From: Bacillota bacterium
GTDB lineage: Bacteria; Bacillota; Clostridia; Clostridiales; Clostridiaceae
Direction: 5' to 3'
Length of the DNA: 17,021 bases
NCBI GenBank assembly: GCA_023417975.1
Contig: JAEZDX010000293.1
Span: forward strand, 1-17,021
Below are positions 8,541 to 15,606 of this stretch, in pieces; position 1 is the first letter of the stretch, and each line of letters starts with the position of its first letter. The position numbers were made by a program, and so were the translations under genes. Below the pieces are notes generated by a model that worked only from the letters and a program-made list of their open reading frames with translations, had not been told where the DNA came from and ran no database searches.

Positions 8541-8595
8541 AGGCTGTATAGCGCTATCTTTCGCAATTAAAGCCTAAAGTGCTGCCATACAGCCT
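8541..8595 (-). terminator. Hairpin between binding-protein and permease genes
   Basis: AGGCTGTAT (8541-8549) and ATACAGCCT (8587-8595) form a perfect 9-base stem around a 37-base loop. On the minus strand it follows the binding-protein stop and precedes the permease ribosome site. There is no strong T run. In sugar importers a hairpin in this position commonly lets the binding protein be made in excess by stabilising the upstream message or causing partial termination. This role is inference from position. Confidence 0.5.
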
Positions 8596-8614
8596 GTTTA
8601 ATTATTTTATATAA

Positions 8615-9241
8615 CTATTTATTTATTGAAGAATCTAGTTTCTTTTGGAAGTTATCACTTGCCTTGTTAAGAAGAGCTTGTGGATCTGCATTTTTGTCTG
8701 TAAGTACTGCTTGTATAACCGGGAACAGTTCAGCATACATATCCTGTGTTAAGTTTGGCTCTTCTGCGTGAAGTGTCTTTGCTGATACATCATAATAGTC
8801 TTTAAATAAGTTGAAATTTATATTTTCGTACTGTTTTCTTATTTCTTCAACCTTATCAACATACTCTTTCTTTGTCCAAACCTGGAAGCCAGGAACAACA
8901 GGAATACCGTTTTTATTTCGGTAGTCAGCATCATCTTTAAGTCCCTTTTCTGTATCGGCATTTAACACTGGAGCTCGTCCCATGATTTCCAAGAATTTAA
9001 GCGCAGCATCTATTTCGTCTTTTGAGGCTGTAGATGAGAACATGTACGGAGTTCCACCCATTAATGAATATTGTCCGCCAGGTCCTTTTGGCATCGGAAC
9101 TAAAGCCAAGTCATCCTTCTTTAGTCCATAGTCCTTTGTAGGAACGTTCACAGCGTCCTGTGCTGGAAATTCCATAGCTGCAGCACTAGTACCTATAGCC
9201 TTATGTCCGGAAGTCCAATCTTGAAGTATTTCATCAGTCAC
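8615..9241 (-). pseudogene. Sugar-binding protein, C-terminal half after in-frame stop
   Basis: These 208 residues continue the preceding fragment in the same frame. The reading across the break is QWVKDMKWK, stop, DAVTDEILQDWTSG, with nothing lost or added. The segment has the usual second half of a family 1 solute-binding protein, including FPAQDAVNVPTKDYGLKKDD and GGQYSLMGGTPYMFSS. GTG at 9241 is the first in-frame start after the stop, but it lies inside the fold and lacks a clear ribosome site, and the piece has no signal peptide. On its own it would be a cytosolic fragment without function. If the stop is an assembly or base-calling error, this and the next entry form one gene at 8615-10009 of 464 residues. 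Confidence 0.85.
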
Positions 9242-9247
9242 AGCATC

Positions 9248-10009
9248 TTACTTCCACTTCATATCTTTTACCCATTGCATTGCAGCTACGGTTTCCTTTG
9301 AATTTAGCTTTGAAACCCATTTGCCGTTTTCTTGTACCTGAAGCTTAGCTCCAAATGCCCAAGCTATATTTGAAAAGTGCCAGCCACCTGCATTGTCCTT
9401 TGACAACATTACAAATCCGGCTTTACCTGTCTTCTGTTTAATTGTCTGAGCTGTAGTTGCCAGTTCATCAAAGGTTTTCGGATATTTTGGAATATCTCCA
9501 TCCATTAATCCAGCCTGTTTAAATAAAGGTATATTTATAAACATTCCAAGAGCATAACCATCACGTGGAACACCATAAACCTTTCCATCCTTTGATAATA
9601 AGTCGCGTACTTTGGGGTCCATTGCATCGTACCAACCGTTTGCCTTTAGCTGCTCGGTTACATCAGCTACATAATTGTTGGCAATAAGCTTCTGAGGCTC
9701 CGTAAACCAAGTATCAAATACGGTTGGTAGTTGTCCGCTCTCAGCAAGCGGAATGAAGCTTTCCACACTATATTTGTAATGAGCCGGTTCAACAGTGATC
9801 CAATTATATTTCTTTTCACACTGCAGCTTATAGTTGTTAAAAAGTGCAATTTGGTCAGTATCAGTATCTTCAGGCCACATTCCTATTTTTATAGTAACTT
9901 TTTTATGATCGCCTGATGCTGATGGTTCATCAGCTGCCTTTTTACATCCTGCCAGGGAAGTTATTGCCAATACAGCAGACAGGACTATCAAAGATAATCG
10001 TTTTCTCAT
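9248..10009 (-). CDS. Sugar-binding lipoprotein of ABC importer, N-terminal half (ends at in-frame stop)
   Basis: Extracellular substrate-binding lipoprotein of the importer. The signal peptide MRKRLSLIVLSAVLAITSLAGC has lipobox LAGC, so Cys22 would be lipidated and hold the protein on the outer face of the membrane. The rest matches the first lobe of a family 1 binding protein (TIKIGMWPEDTD, VYGVPRDGYALGMFINIPLF). It ends at TAA 9248-9250 after 253 residues, about half the usual length, and the C-terminal half follows in the same frame. The family often has an aromatic residue after KWK, so a Tyr codon changed to TAA is the simplest explanation; this is inference. The start has AAGGAGG at good spacing. 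It is first in the importer operon and divergent from the truncated sensor gene. Confidence 0.88.
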   Translation of the reverse strand: MRKRLSLIVLSAVLAITSLAGCKKAADEPSASGDHKKVTIKIGMWPEDTDTDQIALFNNYKLQCEKKYNWITVEPAHYKYSVESFIPLAESGQLPTVFDTWFTEPQKLIANNYVADVTEQLKANGWYDAMDPKVRDLLSKDGKVYGVPRDGYALGMFINIPLFKQAGLMDGDIPKYPKTFDELATTAQTIKQKTGKAGFVMLSKDNAGGWHFSNIAWAFGAKLQVQENGKWVSKLNSKETVAAMQWVKDMKWK

Positions 10010-10047
10010 GTTCTTTCCTCCTTAATTATTTATATCTTACTATACTT

Positions 10048-10076
10048 ATTATACAAGCCCCCTAATTTCTGAAAAA
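10048..10076 (-). promoter_or_regulatory. Likely promoter of the importer operon
   Basis: TATAAT on the minus strand at 10053-10048 is preceded at 17 bases by TTTTTC (10076-10071), a poor -35. The candidate activator repeats at 10077-10110 abut this -35, as in activator-dependent promoters. The 5' untranslated part would be about 30 bases. Confidence 0.5.
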
Positions 10077-10110
10077 GGTTACAAACATGCTAAATGGTTT
10101 ACAAATCTGC
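10077..10110. promoter_or_regulatory. Tandem candidate operator: two TTACAAA repeats 20 bases apart
   Basis: GGTTACAAACATGC (10077-10090) and GGTTTACAAATCTGC (10096-10110) are imperfect direct repeats whose TTACAAA cores are 20 bases apart, about two helical turns. Tandem sites with this spacing are typical for AraC-family activators. The second repeat is also a copy of the TAAATGGTTTACAA motif seen near the regulator and kinase genes. The pair lies at about -37 to -70 of the importer promoter. TTTACA at 10098-10103 could also serve as a weak plus-strand -35. Confidence 0.45.
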
Positions 10111-10138
10111 ACAGATACCTTTATACATCTATTGTCCA

Positions 10139-10167
10139 TTGAAATGGTTATCATTTATATATATAAT
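10139..10167 (+). promoter_or_regulatory. Promoter of the truncated sensor gene
   Basis: TTGAAA (10139-10144), a 17-base spacer and a perfect TATAAT (10162-10167) form a good housekeeping promoter. The start would be near 10174, leaving about 29 bases before the TTG start codon. A further variant of the recurring motif (AAATGGTTATCA, 10142-10153) overlaps the -35. Confidence 0.6.
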
Positions 10168-10202
10168 TAAACTAATCGCTACAATATGGGGGGTGAATTA
10201 GC

Positions 10203-11177
10203 TTGTCTGCTAAAATACGCATAGTTCTTCAGTCCGTTGCAGCTGTTATGTTCTGTATAGTTTTAATTATGATATTCGGATATAACAAAATGAGAGATGT
10301 GCTATTGGATAACAGAGTTCAGTTTTATACGGAGTCCATGAAGCTTCAGTGTCAGAATATAGAGTATTTTAAGAAGCTCATAGAAAACGAAACCGATTAC
10401 TCTGTTCGTGAAAAGAAAATAATTGAATCGTTAAGCAGAAATGTGAATGACTCATCAATAATTAACAGTCTTACGGAATTAAGAAGAATCAATCTGGATA
10501 TCATTGGCTATACCGTATATTCTTATTCAGGACTAAGATATGAAAGCAATAATACATATAACTTTCCTTTTTTTGATATATTCTCGAAATCAAAGGAGTA
10601 TAAGACTTTTGAGAATAACGGTCAAGATGATATGTGGCTTTTTTGTACTGAGGATATTCCTAAATATAACTACAGTGTTACCAACAGCCCTAATGTCATA
10701 ACCTACATAAGAAAAATTTATGGCGATACAAAGCCTATAGGAATTGTTGTAGCAAATATCGCCACAACATCATTTTTAAGATATTTTAGTTATGATTGTT
10801 TCGATTCCGATTTTTCACTTTCATTATATACACAAAGCAAAGAAATAATTTACGGATCTGGAGATAAGAGCATAAAGGTACCGGCTTCCTCAGAAATAAG
10901 TAAACTAATTGTTTCAGACAAAAACTATATGTTTTCAAATGGTAATAAGGAATTAATTATTGTGGAAAGCATTTTAAATCCACATACATATATTATAAAA
11001 ACAATTTCCCTAGATAATTTTTATTCTGAAACTTATCGGTTAAAAATTCTTTTCATAGGTATTGCAGTAATTCTACTTATTGTACTGATTTTCTTTTACA
11101 CACGGCTTTCTCAAAATATTATAGCTCCCTTAATTGCACTTCATGATAAAATGATTGAGTATCGTGGCAAAGTCTAA
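10203..11177 (+). CDS. Kinase-less sensor protein (truncated YesM-like)
   Basis: Membrane protein of 324 residues, built like the input half of a YesM-family sensor kinase. It has a membrane segment at about 7-27, an extracellular domain at about 28-278 (possibly Cache-like; I cannot confirm the fold), a second membrane segment at about 280-300, and then only 24 cytosolic residues, RLSQNIIAPLIALHDKMIEY and RGKV. These resemble the first helix of a HAMP linker. The HAMP remainder, His-box and ATPase are absent, and the DNA beyond the stop belongs to the convergent kinase gene, so no frameshift explains the loss. The TTG start has GGGGGGTG about 8 bases upstream, and a good promoter precedes it. 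It may be a remnant or a sensor that works by pairing with the neighbouring kinase. Confidence 0.82.
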   Translation: MSAKIRIVLQSVAAVMFCIVLIMIFGYNKMRDVLLDNRVQFYTESMKLQCQNIEYFKKLIENETDYSVREKKIIESLSRNVNDSSIINSLTELRRINLDIIGYTVYSYSGLRYESNNTYNFPFFDIFSKSKEYKTFENNGQDDMWLFCTEDIPKYNYSVTNSPNVITYIRKIYGDTKPIGIVVANIATTSFLRYFSYDCFDSDFSLSLYTQSKEIIYGSGDKSIKVPASSEISKLIVSDKNYMFSNGNKELIIVESILNPHTYIIKTISLDNFYSETYRLKILFIGIAVILLIVLIFFYTRLSQNIIAPLIALHDKMIEYRGKV

Positions 11178-11192
11178 GAAGTTCCGATACTC
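11157..11192. repeat. Inverted repeat at the convergent kinase junction
   Basis: GAGTATCG (11157-11164) and CGATACTC (11185-11192) are perfect 8-base inverted copies around a 20-base loop. They span the stop codon of the truncated sensor and end 3 bases before the stop of the convergent kinase. The loop is long and no T run follows directly, though CTTTTT appears 10 bases later on the plus strand. It may act as a shared terminator or mark an old rearrangement. Confidence 0.45.
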
Positions 11193-11194
11193 TT

Positions 11195-12934
11195 CTAAAC
11201 CTTTTTAATTCCGGCTTTAATAATAACTGTTGTTCCTTTATCCGGTTGGCTTAATATTGTAATTCCATACTTATTACCGTATTCAAGTTTTATTCTTTCA
11301 TCCACATTTTTTAAGCCATACCCGCCTGACTTGCTTTTATCAAGATTATCGTATTCATCCAGCATTTGAGGGTCAAAACCTTTACCATTGTCCATTACTT
11401 CAAATATGACCATATCCTCATATTTCATTCCGTTAATTTCTATTTTACCATTTTCTTTTTTTTCTCTTATTCCATGCTTTAAAGCATTTTCTACTACAGG
11501 CTGAAGAATTAACTTTAATATATGAATATCTAGTGCATCATCGGTAATATTGTAGGTTATTTGCAGTTCATTCGGAAATCTCATTTGCTCGATAACAACA
11601 AAGCTCTGTACCAAGCTGATTTCTTCCTTTACAGTTATAAACTTGTCTCCCTTATGAAGGCTTAGTCTGAAGAATTTTGCAAGTGCCATTGTAATTTTTT
11701 CAATATCAGTCTGTTTCTTTATTTTCGCCATCCAAACTATAGCATCTAAGGTGTTATATAAAAAGTGAGGATTTATTTGCGCTTGTAAAGCTGAAAGTTC
11801 CAATTCACGCTGCTTCTCTTTTTCCTCATTGTTTTTAATAATAAGCTCATCTATTCTGTCAACCATATCCACATATGCTTTTTCCAGTTCCCAAATTTCA
11901 TCATGTGCTCTTTCTTTAACATCCATACTTTGTCTTACGCCTTTAAATCTTTTCATGGCTGACTGAAGGTGCCTAAGAGGCTTTAATATATATGAAACTG
12001 TAAGAAAAGACAGAATAACTGCTATTATTAGACTTACTGTTGAAATAATCCAAATGTTATAACTTATCTGCTTTGTTATAGTTTGTATACTCTCTTCTTT
12101 AATGTATGTCAGTATATGCCAATCAAACCCTATAGCCCTAAGCTGATCACTAAAGGAAGTATTTGCAACTACCATCTTTTCTCCACGAAATTCCATATGA
12201 TATAAGCCTTTAGTTCCAAGTTCACTGTAATTGTAGTCAAAAATTGTTTTTCCGATGTTTTCGCTATCAACAGATGACATAATTCTGCCGTCATTATTTA
12301 TAAGCATTGAGAAGCTGTTACTTATAAGCACATGATTGTATACTTTGAGAAGATTATTGGATTTAAGATATATTATTAGATACCCGTTAGTACTGCCTGT
12401 ATCTAAATTTCTAAACTTTCTCCCCACCATTATGTAATTTTCACCGCTTTTATTCCGGGCTATTCCATCACTGAAAGTAATAGTCTGAGTTTTATCAATA
12501 CTGTCCAGAAAACCTCTGTCAGGAAGAGCCACATAATCATCGTCAGTCATCTTATAAGTTTTACCGTCATTTGTTATAATAGCTACTTCCCCAACAATAT
12601 CATATTCTTTCATCATAGCACTTAATTGCTTTTTTATAGCACTGCTTTTATCGGCATCACTAATGCTATCATCATTCACCATCTGATATAAGCCACCTCT
12701 AGCTAAGAGACCGACAGACGCCATATTCACGTCATTTATAACGAGATCCATGCTTTTTCTCATCTCACTTTGCGCTGAGTAAAGATAGGATGTCAAATCC
12801 TTATATATTGAACTTTGTGAATATACGTACATGGCAGCAGAAATCATAGTTATTACAATTAATAAGGTAATTAATGTCATTCTCAAATAATTTTTAAAGA
12901 GGCTTTTCTTTTTAAAAATAAAAATCTTTTTCAC
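11195..12934 (-). CDS. YesM-type sensor histidine kinase
   Basis: Membrane sensor kinase, 579 residues. It has a membrane segment at about 17-38, an extracellular sensing domain at about 39-290, a second membrane segment at about 293-317 and a HAMP linker at about 317-365 (ILKPLRHLQSAMKRFK). The His-kinase box is ALQAQINPHFLYNTLDAI with His390 as phosphorylation site, followed by ATPase motifs QPVVENALKHG (Asn483), DNGKGF (515-520) and GGYGLKNVDERI (537-548). This is the YesM/LytS-like histidine-kinase type that pairs with YesN regulators. The GTG start at 12934 has GGAGGA 6 bases upstream. It is a single-gene unit with its own promoter, convergent with the truncated sensor. The probable partner is the regulator at 5290-6552, being the only one in the window. 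Confidence 0.95.
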   Translation of the reverse strand: MKKIFIFKKKSLFKNYLRMTLITLLIVITMISAAMYVYSQSSIYKDLTSYLYSAQSEMRKSMDLVINDVNMASVGLLARGGLYQMVNDDSISDADKSSAIKKQLSAMMKEYDIVGEVAIITNDGKTYKMTDDDYVALPDRGFLDSIDKTQTITFSDGIARNKSGENYIMVGRKFRNLDTGSTNGYLIIYLKSNNLLKVYNHVLISNSFSMLINNDGRIMSSVDSENIGKTIFDYNYSELGTKGLYHMEFRGEKMVVANTSFSDQLRAIGFDWHILTYIKEESIQTITKQISYNIWIISTVSLIIAVILSFLTVSYILKPLRHLQSAMKRFKGVRQSMDVKERAHDEIWELEKAYVDMVDRIDELIIKNNEEKEKQRELELSALQAQINPHFLYNTLDAIVWMAKIKKQTDIEKITMALAKFFRLSLHKGDKFITVKEEISLVQSFVVIEQMRFPNELQITYNITDDALDIHILKLILQPVVENALKHGIREKKENGKIEINGMKYEDMVIFEVMDNGKGFDPQMLDEYDNLDKSKSGGYGLKNVDERIKLEYGNKYGITILSQPDKGTTVIIKAGIKKV

Positions 12935-12992
12935 TATGCATCCTCCATACTCAGCTATTCATAGCCTAACAAACTATAGCACGCATACAATA

Positions 12993-13029
12993 ATTATATA
13001 GTCAAGCTATCTTTATGTAAACCATTAAA
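12993..13029 (-). promoter_or_regulatory. Promoter of the sensor kinase gene, overlapping the recurring motif
   Basis: On the minus strand TTTACA (13021-13016), a 17-base spacer and a perfect TATAAT (12998-12993) make a strong promoter. The -35 is part of TTTAATGGTTTACA (13029-13016), a copy of the motif found in two other control regions. A protein bound there would cover the -35. The start would be near 12986, about 52 bases before the GTG. Confidence 0.65.
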
Positions 13030-13040
13030 GTATTTAACAG

Positions 13041-13072
13041 AAAAACGACTCTCTTAATATGAAAGAGAGTCG
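13041..13072 (-). terminator. Rho-independent terminator of the surface-protein operon
   Basis: CGACTCTCTT (13046-13055) and AAGAGAGTCG (13063-13072) form a perfect 10-base stem with a 7-base loop, followed on the minus strand by TTTTT (13045-13041). It lies just after the stop of the 13082-14578 gene and separates this operon from the kinase gene. Confidence 0.9.
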
Positions 13073-13081
13073 AAAATCTTT

Positions 13082-14578
13082 TTATTGCTGCTGAGTCTTT
13101 TTCCTAAATAAGAATATAAGTGTACCTGCTGAAGCTAAAGCTAAAACTGCTGCTGTTATAGGAAAATTATCTCCTGTGCTTGGATTAGGAATAGTATTTG
13201 TCATTAAAACAAAGTCTATGTCCAAATTCATAGCAGCCCAAGTACCTAGCTGGAAGCCATTACTTCCTCCTCCAAAGGAGAAGCCGCTCTTTGATACATC
13301 TATTACTATGTTTTGCCAAGACGAAGTTATTTTCGGTATTGGCTTACCATTTGGACCTAACAATTGTGCAAATGATTTTTCGGTGGCTCCATCATCAATT
13401 GCTTGTTTGTCAGCATTACCCATACGTGCATAAATCTTATCATTTAATGCTCTGCTGTCACCTTTAACTCTTATTACAACATACTTCCAGCTATCTGTAT
13501 TGTTAGTTGCAAGTCTGTAATATCCACCTTCGTTAAACTTTGCATGCAGAACTCCGTCAGAAATAGATTGAGAGCCTGGTCCAAACATATTCCAGTATAT
13601 CTTAGTGTTATTTTTATCGCTTAAATCAATACGTCCGCTTACTAATAGTATACTTCTGTTAAAGTTATCTATTAATGCTCCAGTTGAAACTATTGCTTCA
13701 GGATCCGCATGTGTTACAGGTGTTGGTGTAGGAACCGGATTGGCTTTATACACAAAAGTAATTGAATGATCTGCCATCACATTAGTAAAGGTATATTTAG
13801 TACCTGTTATAACTGATTCAGCTCCATCTACTCTGTATCCGATACATGAATAACCTGATACTTCTAAAGCTTCTGCAGACGCGTCCTTTGTATCATCCAC
13901 AACCTTAGTCAAGCTCTGTGCTGCAGCTAATCCGTCTTCTTTAACAAAGTTAACAGCTACATTATGCTGTACAACCGGAACAGGTGCATTAGGATCTTTG
14001 TTAGTCATAAAAATATAATCTATATCCAAGTTCATTGCGGCCCAAGTTCCTATTTGAAATGCATTTGCCCCACCGCCAAAGGAATATCCATTACCTTCTA
14101 CATCAATAACCAAGTCTTGAAATTCTGAAGTTATGGCCGGTAAAGGTTTTCCATCGGCTCCTTTTAATGCTGCTAAAGATGTATCTCCATGAGAATTTCC
14201 ATCTTCAATGTCTGCATTCTTTCCACCCATTCTTACATAAATTTTGTCATTTTTAGCCCTATCATCACCTTTTATTCTGAGGATCAGATATTTCCAAGCA
14301 TCACCGTTATTAGTAGCAAAACGATAATTGCCGCCATCCGGAAACTGTCCGTGCAGCACACCGTCTGAAAATGACAGAGTTCCTACATTTCCTGTCCAAT
14401 AAATCATTGTCTTGCTTGCATCATGATTTTCATAATTTGCTCCATTTACTGTAGCTCTGTCACAATCATCAAGAAATCTTCCATCCACCGAAGGGGCAGC
14501 AGCAAAGGCAGTAAAGGTTGACATTACCATAGTACCTGCCAAAGTTAATGCCATTACCAGCATATTTCTTTTTTTCAT
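13082..14578 (-). CDS. Surface protein with two copies of an unrecognised domain and a wall-anchor-like tail
   Basis: Exported protein, 498 residues, no enzyme family recognised. It has a signal peptide of about 26 residues (cleavage near AFA-A), repeat domain A at about 33-193, a MucBP-like or bacterial-repeat segment at about 205-278 (GYSCIGYRVDGAESVITGTK) and a PTPTP linker. Repeat domain B follows at about 301-461, then NPSTGD at 465-470, a membrane segment at about 472-491 and the basic tail RKKTQQQ. That ending has the order of an LPxTG sorting signal with an altered motif, so covalent wall attachment by a sortase is likely but unproven. Domains A and B share ending GTWAAMNLDID and motifs GKPxPxIT and VIDV. 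A glycan-binding or scaffold role is inferred from the operon. It is last in the operon, with AAGGAGG before its ATG and a strong terminator after it. Confidence 0.85.
   Translation of the reverse strand: MKKRNMLVMALTLAGTMVMSTFTAFAAAPSVDGRFLDDCDRATVNGANYENHDASKTMIYWTGNVGTLSFSDGVLHGQFPDGGNYRFATNNGDAWKYLILRIKGDDRAKNDKIYVRMGGKNADIEDGNSHGDTSLAALKGADGKPLPAITSEFQDLVIDVEGNGYSFGGGANAFQIGTWAAMNLDIDYIFMTNKDPNAPVPVVQHNVAVNFVKEDGLAAAQSLTKVVDDTKDASAEALEVSGYSCIGYRVDGAESVITGTKYTFTNVMADHSITFVYKANPVPTPTPVTHADPEAIVSTGALIDNFNRSILLVSGRIDLSDKNNTKIYWNMFGPGSQSISDGVLHAKFNEGGYYRLATNNTDSWKYVVIRVKGDSRALNDKIYARMGNADKQAIDDGATEKSFAQLLGPNGKPIPKITSSWQNIVIDVSKSGFSFGGGSNGFQLGTWAAMNLDIDFVLMTNTIPNPSTGDNFPITAAVLALASAGTLIFLFRKKTQQQ
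13196..13678 (-). repeat. Repeat domain B of the surface protein
   Basis: This encodes residues about 301-461, from IDNFNRS to IDFVLMTN. It aligns end to end with domain A (IYW, GGYYRLATNN, SWKYVVIRVKGDSRA, GKPIPKIT, VIDVSKSGFSFGGG). Differences at both protein and DNA level show the duplication is old. Confidence 0.85.
14000..14482 (-). repeat. Repeat domain A of the surface protein
   Basis: This encodes residues about 33-193, from GRFLDDCDRA to IDYIFMTN. The shared motifs with domain B are IYW, GGNYRFATNN, AWKYLILRIKGDDRA, GKPLPAIT and VIDV. A third, more distant copy is in the 14683-15564 protein. Confidence 0.85.
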
Positions 14579-14604
14579 TTCATAATACCTCCTTAATATA
14601 TTTT

Positions 14605-14654
14605 AAAGCACGAATAAATGTTATAATAAGTTGTTTTTTCACTTACCGTGCTTT
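14605..14654. repeat. Inverted repeat between the two surface-protein genes
   Basis: AAAGCACG (14605-14612) and CGTGCTTT (14647-14654) pair perfectly across a 34-base loop that holds a smaller pair (AAGT/ACTT). It sits in the 104-base gap between the stop at 14683 and the ribosome site of the next gene. No strong T run follows on the minus strand, so message processing or partial termination is more likely than full termination. Confidence 0.45.
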
Positions 14655-14682
14655 TTCTTAAATTTAATAACTTATTTACTAT

Positions 14683-15564
14683 TTATCGAGGTTTTTTTAT
14701 ATAAAGTACATATACTACAGCACCAATTGCTACTATGGTAACCCCTCCTATTACTCCTGCGATTAATCCTTTATTATCCGTACTGCTTGATACATTACTG
14801 TTTTCCGTTTGACTACTTGCAGGCTGATTATTTGTAGGCTCCGGACTTACTGTACTGTTTGCTGGAGTATCACTTGCTGCAGGCTGTGGTGTGTTAGTAT
14901 TGCTGTCTGTAGGCTTGTTTTTATCCGGCTCCGGAGTTGAAGGCTGTGCTGTATTTCCGTTATTATTGTCTGTTGAAGAGCCCGCCTCTGTAACCTTGCC
15001 ATCCTTTGAAAGATACATTTCATCGATGTAAATAGTTATAGGATCAGTATTGTTGAAATGCATAGCTTCAAACCCATCAGGAAGCTTAAATCCTGATTTT
15101 GCAATATCTATTACAATACTTTGATATTCCTTTGTAATTCCGGGTATTGGCTTTCCGTCAGCTCCCTTTAAATCAGTAAATTTTACTGCTCCTTTTGCAT
15201 CTGGATTTAGCGATAATGCCTTTTCTTCACCGCCATTTTCTCCTTTTACCTTTATCACGATATATTTATAGGCTGGATCCTTTAAAGCCGCTCCTTCTCC
15301 AAACCATCCCTGTGCCTTCATTTGAAGTTTCAGGGCATTATTTTCAACCTTTGGTTCTGCATTTGACCAATTAATCCAATAAATTTGTATGCCCTTACTG
15401 TTAGGCGTATTGTAAGCACCACCTTTTTCAAGTCCCAGACTTGCTCTATTAAAATCATCAATAAGCATAGTTCCTTCACCTGCAGCCCAAACATTAATTG
15501 AAAGCATGCATAATACAAAAGTCAACACTATGGCGAATATTCCTCTTCTATTTCCTTTTCTCAT
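14683..15564 (-). CDS. Membrane-anchored extracellular protein with the shared domain
   Basis: Exported protein, 293 residues, family not recognised. It has a signal peptide of about 27 residues (cleavage near VWA-A), one copy of the shared domain at about 33-187 (IDDFNRAS, IQIYW, YKYIVIKVKGEN, LKGADGKPIPGIT, VIDIAKSGF), and a Ser/Thr/Asn/Pro-rich stalk at about 195-264. A single membrane segment at about 266-289 with tail KKPR follows. No sorting motif precedes the membrane segment, so it is probably held by the membrane helix with the domain outside, unlike the next protein. The stalk would lift the domain through the wall. The ATG at 15564 has AAAGGAGAG upstream, and the gap from the preceding gene is 42 bases. 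A glycan-binding role is inference from the neighbours. Confidence 0.82.
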   Translation of the reverse strand: MRKGNRRGIFAIVLTFVLCMLSINVWAAGEGTMLIDDFNRASLGLEKGGAYNTPNSKGIQIYWINWSNAEPKVENNALKLQMKAQGWFGEGAALKDPAYKYIVIKVKGENGGEEKALSLNPDAKGAVKFTDLKGADGKPIPGITKEYQSIVIDIAKSGFKLPDGFEAMHFNNTDPITIYIDEMYLSKDGKVTEAGSSTDNNNGNTAQPSTPEPDKNKPTDSNTNTPQPAASDTPANSTVSPEPTNNQPASSQTENSNVSSSTDNKGLIAGVIGGVTIVAIGAVVYVLYIKKPR

Positions 15565-15606
15565 ATTAACTCTCCTTTAAACATTATTATGAGTTCTAAT
15601 TAATAC

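Noticed and set aside
9667..9916. Short open frames inside the binding-protein gene on both strands
   Set aside because: They overlap a clear coding region in other frames, lack good ribosome sites and show no recognisable protein features.
6696..10009. Importer ATPase gene
   Set aside because: No Walker A/B or LSGGQ-bearing protein is encoded anywhere in the window, so the ATPase must be supplied from elsewhere.
11178..11194. Possible continuation of the truncated sensor into a kinase by frameshift
   Set aside because: The plus strand beyond the stop is the antisense of the complete kinase gene, and no kinase motifs appear in any plus-strand frame.
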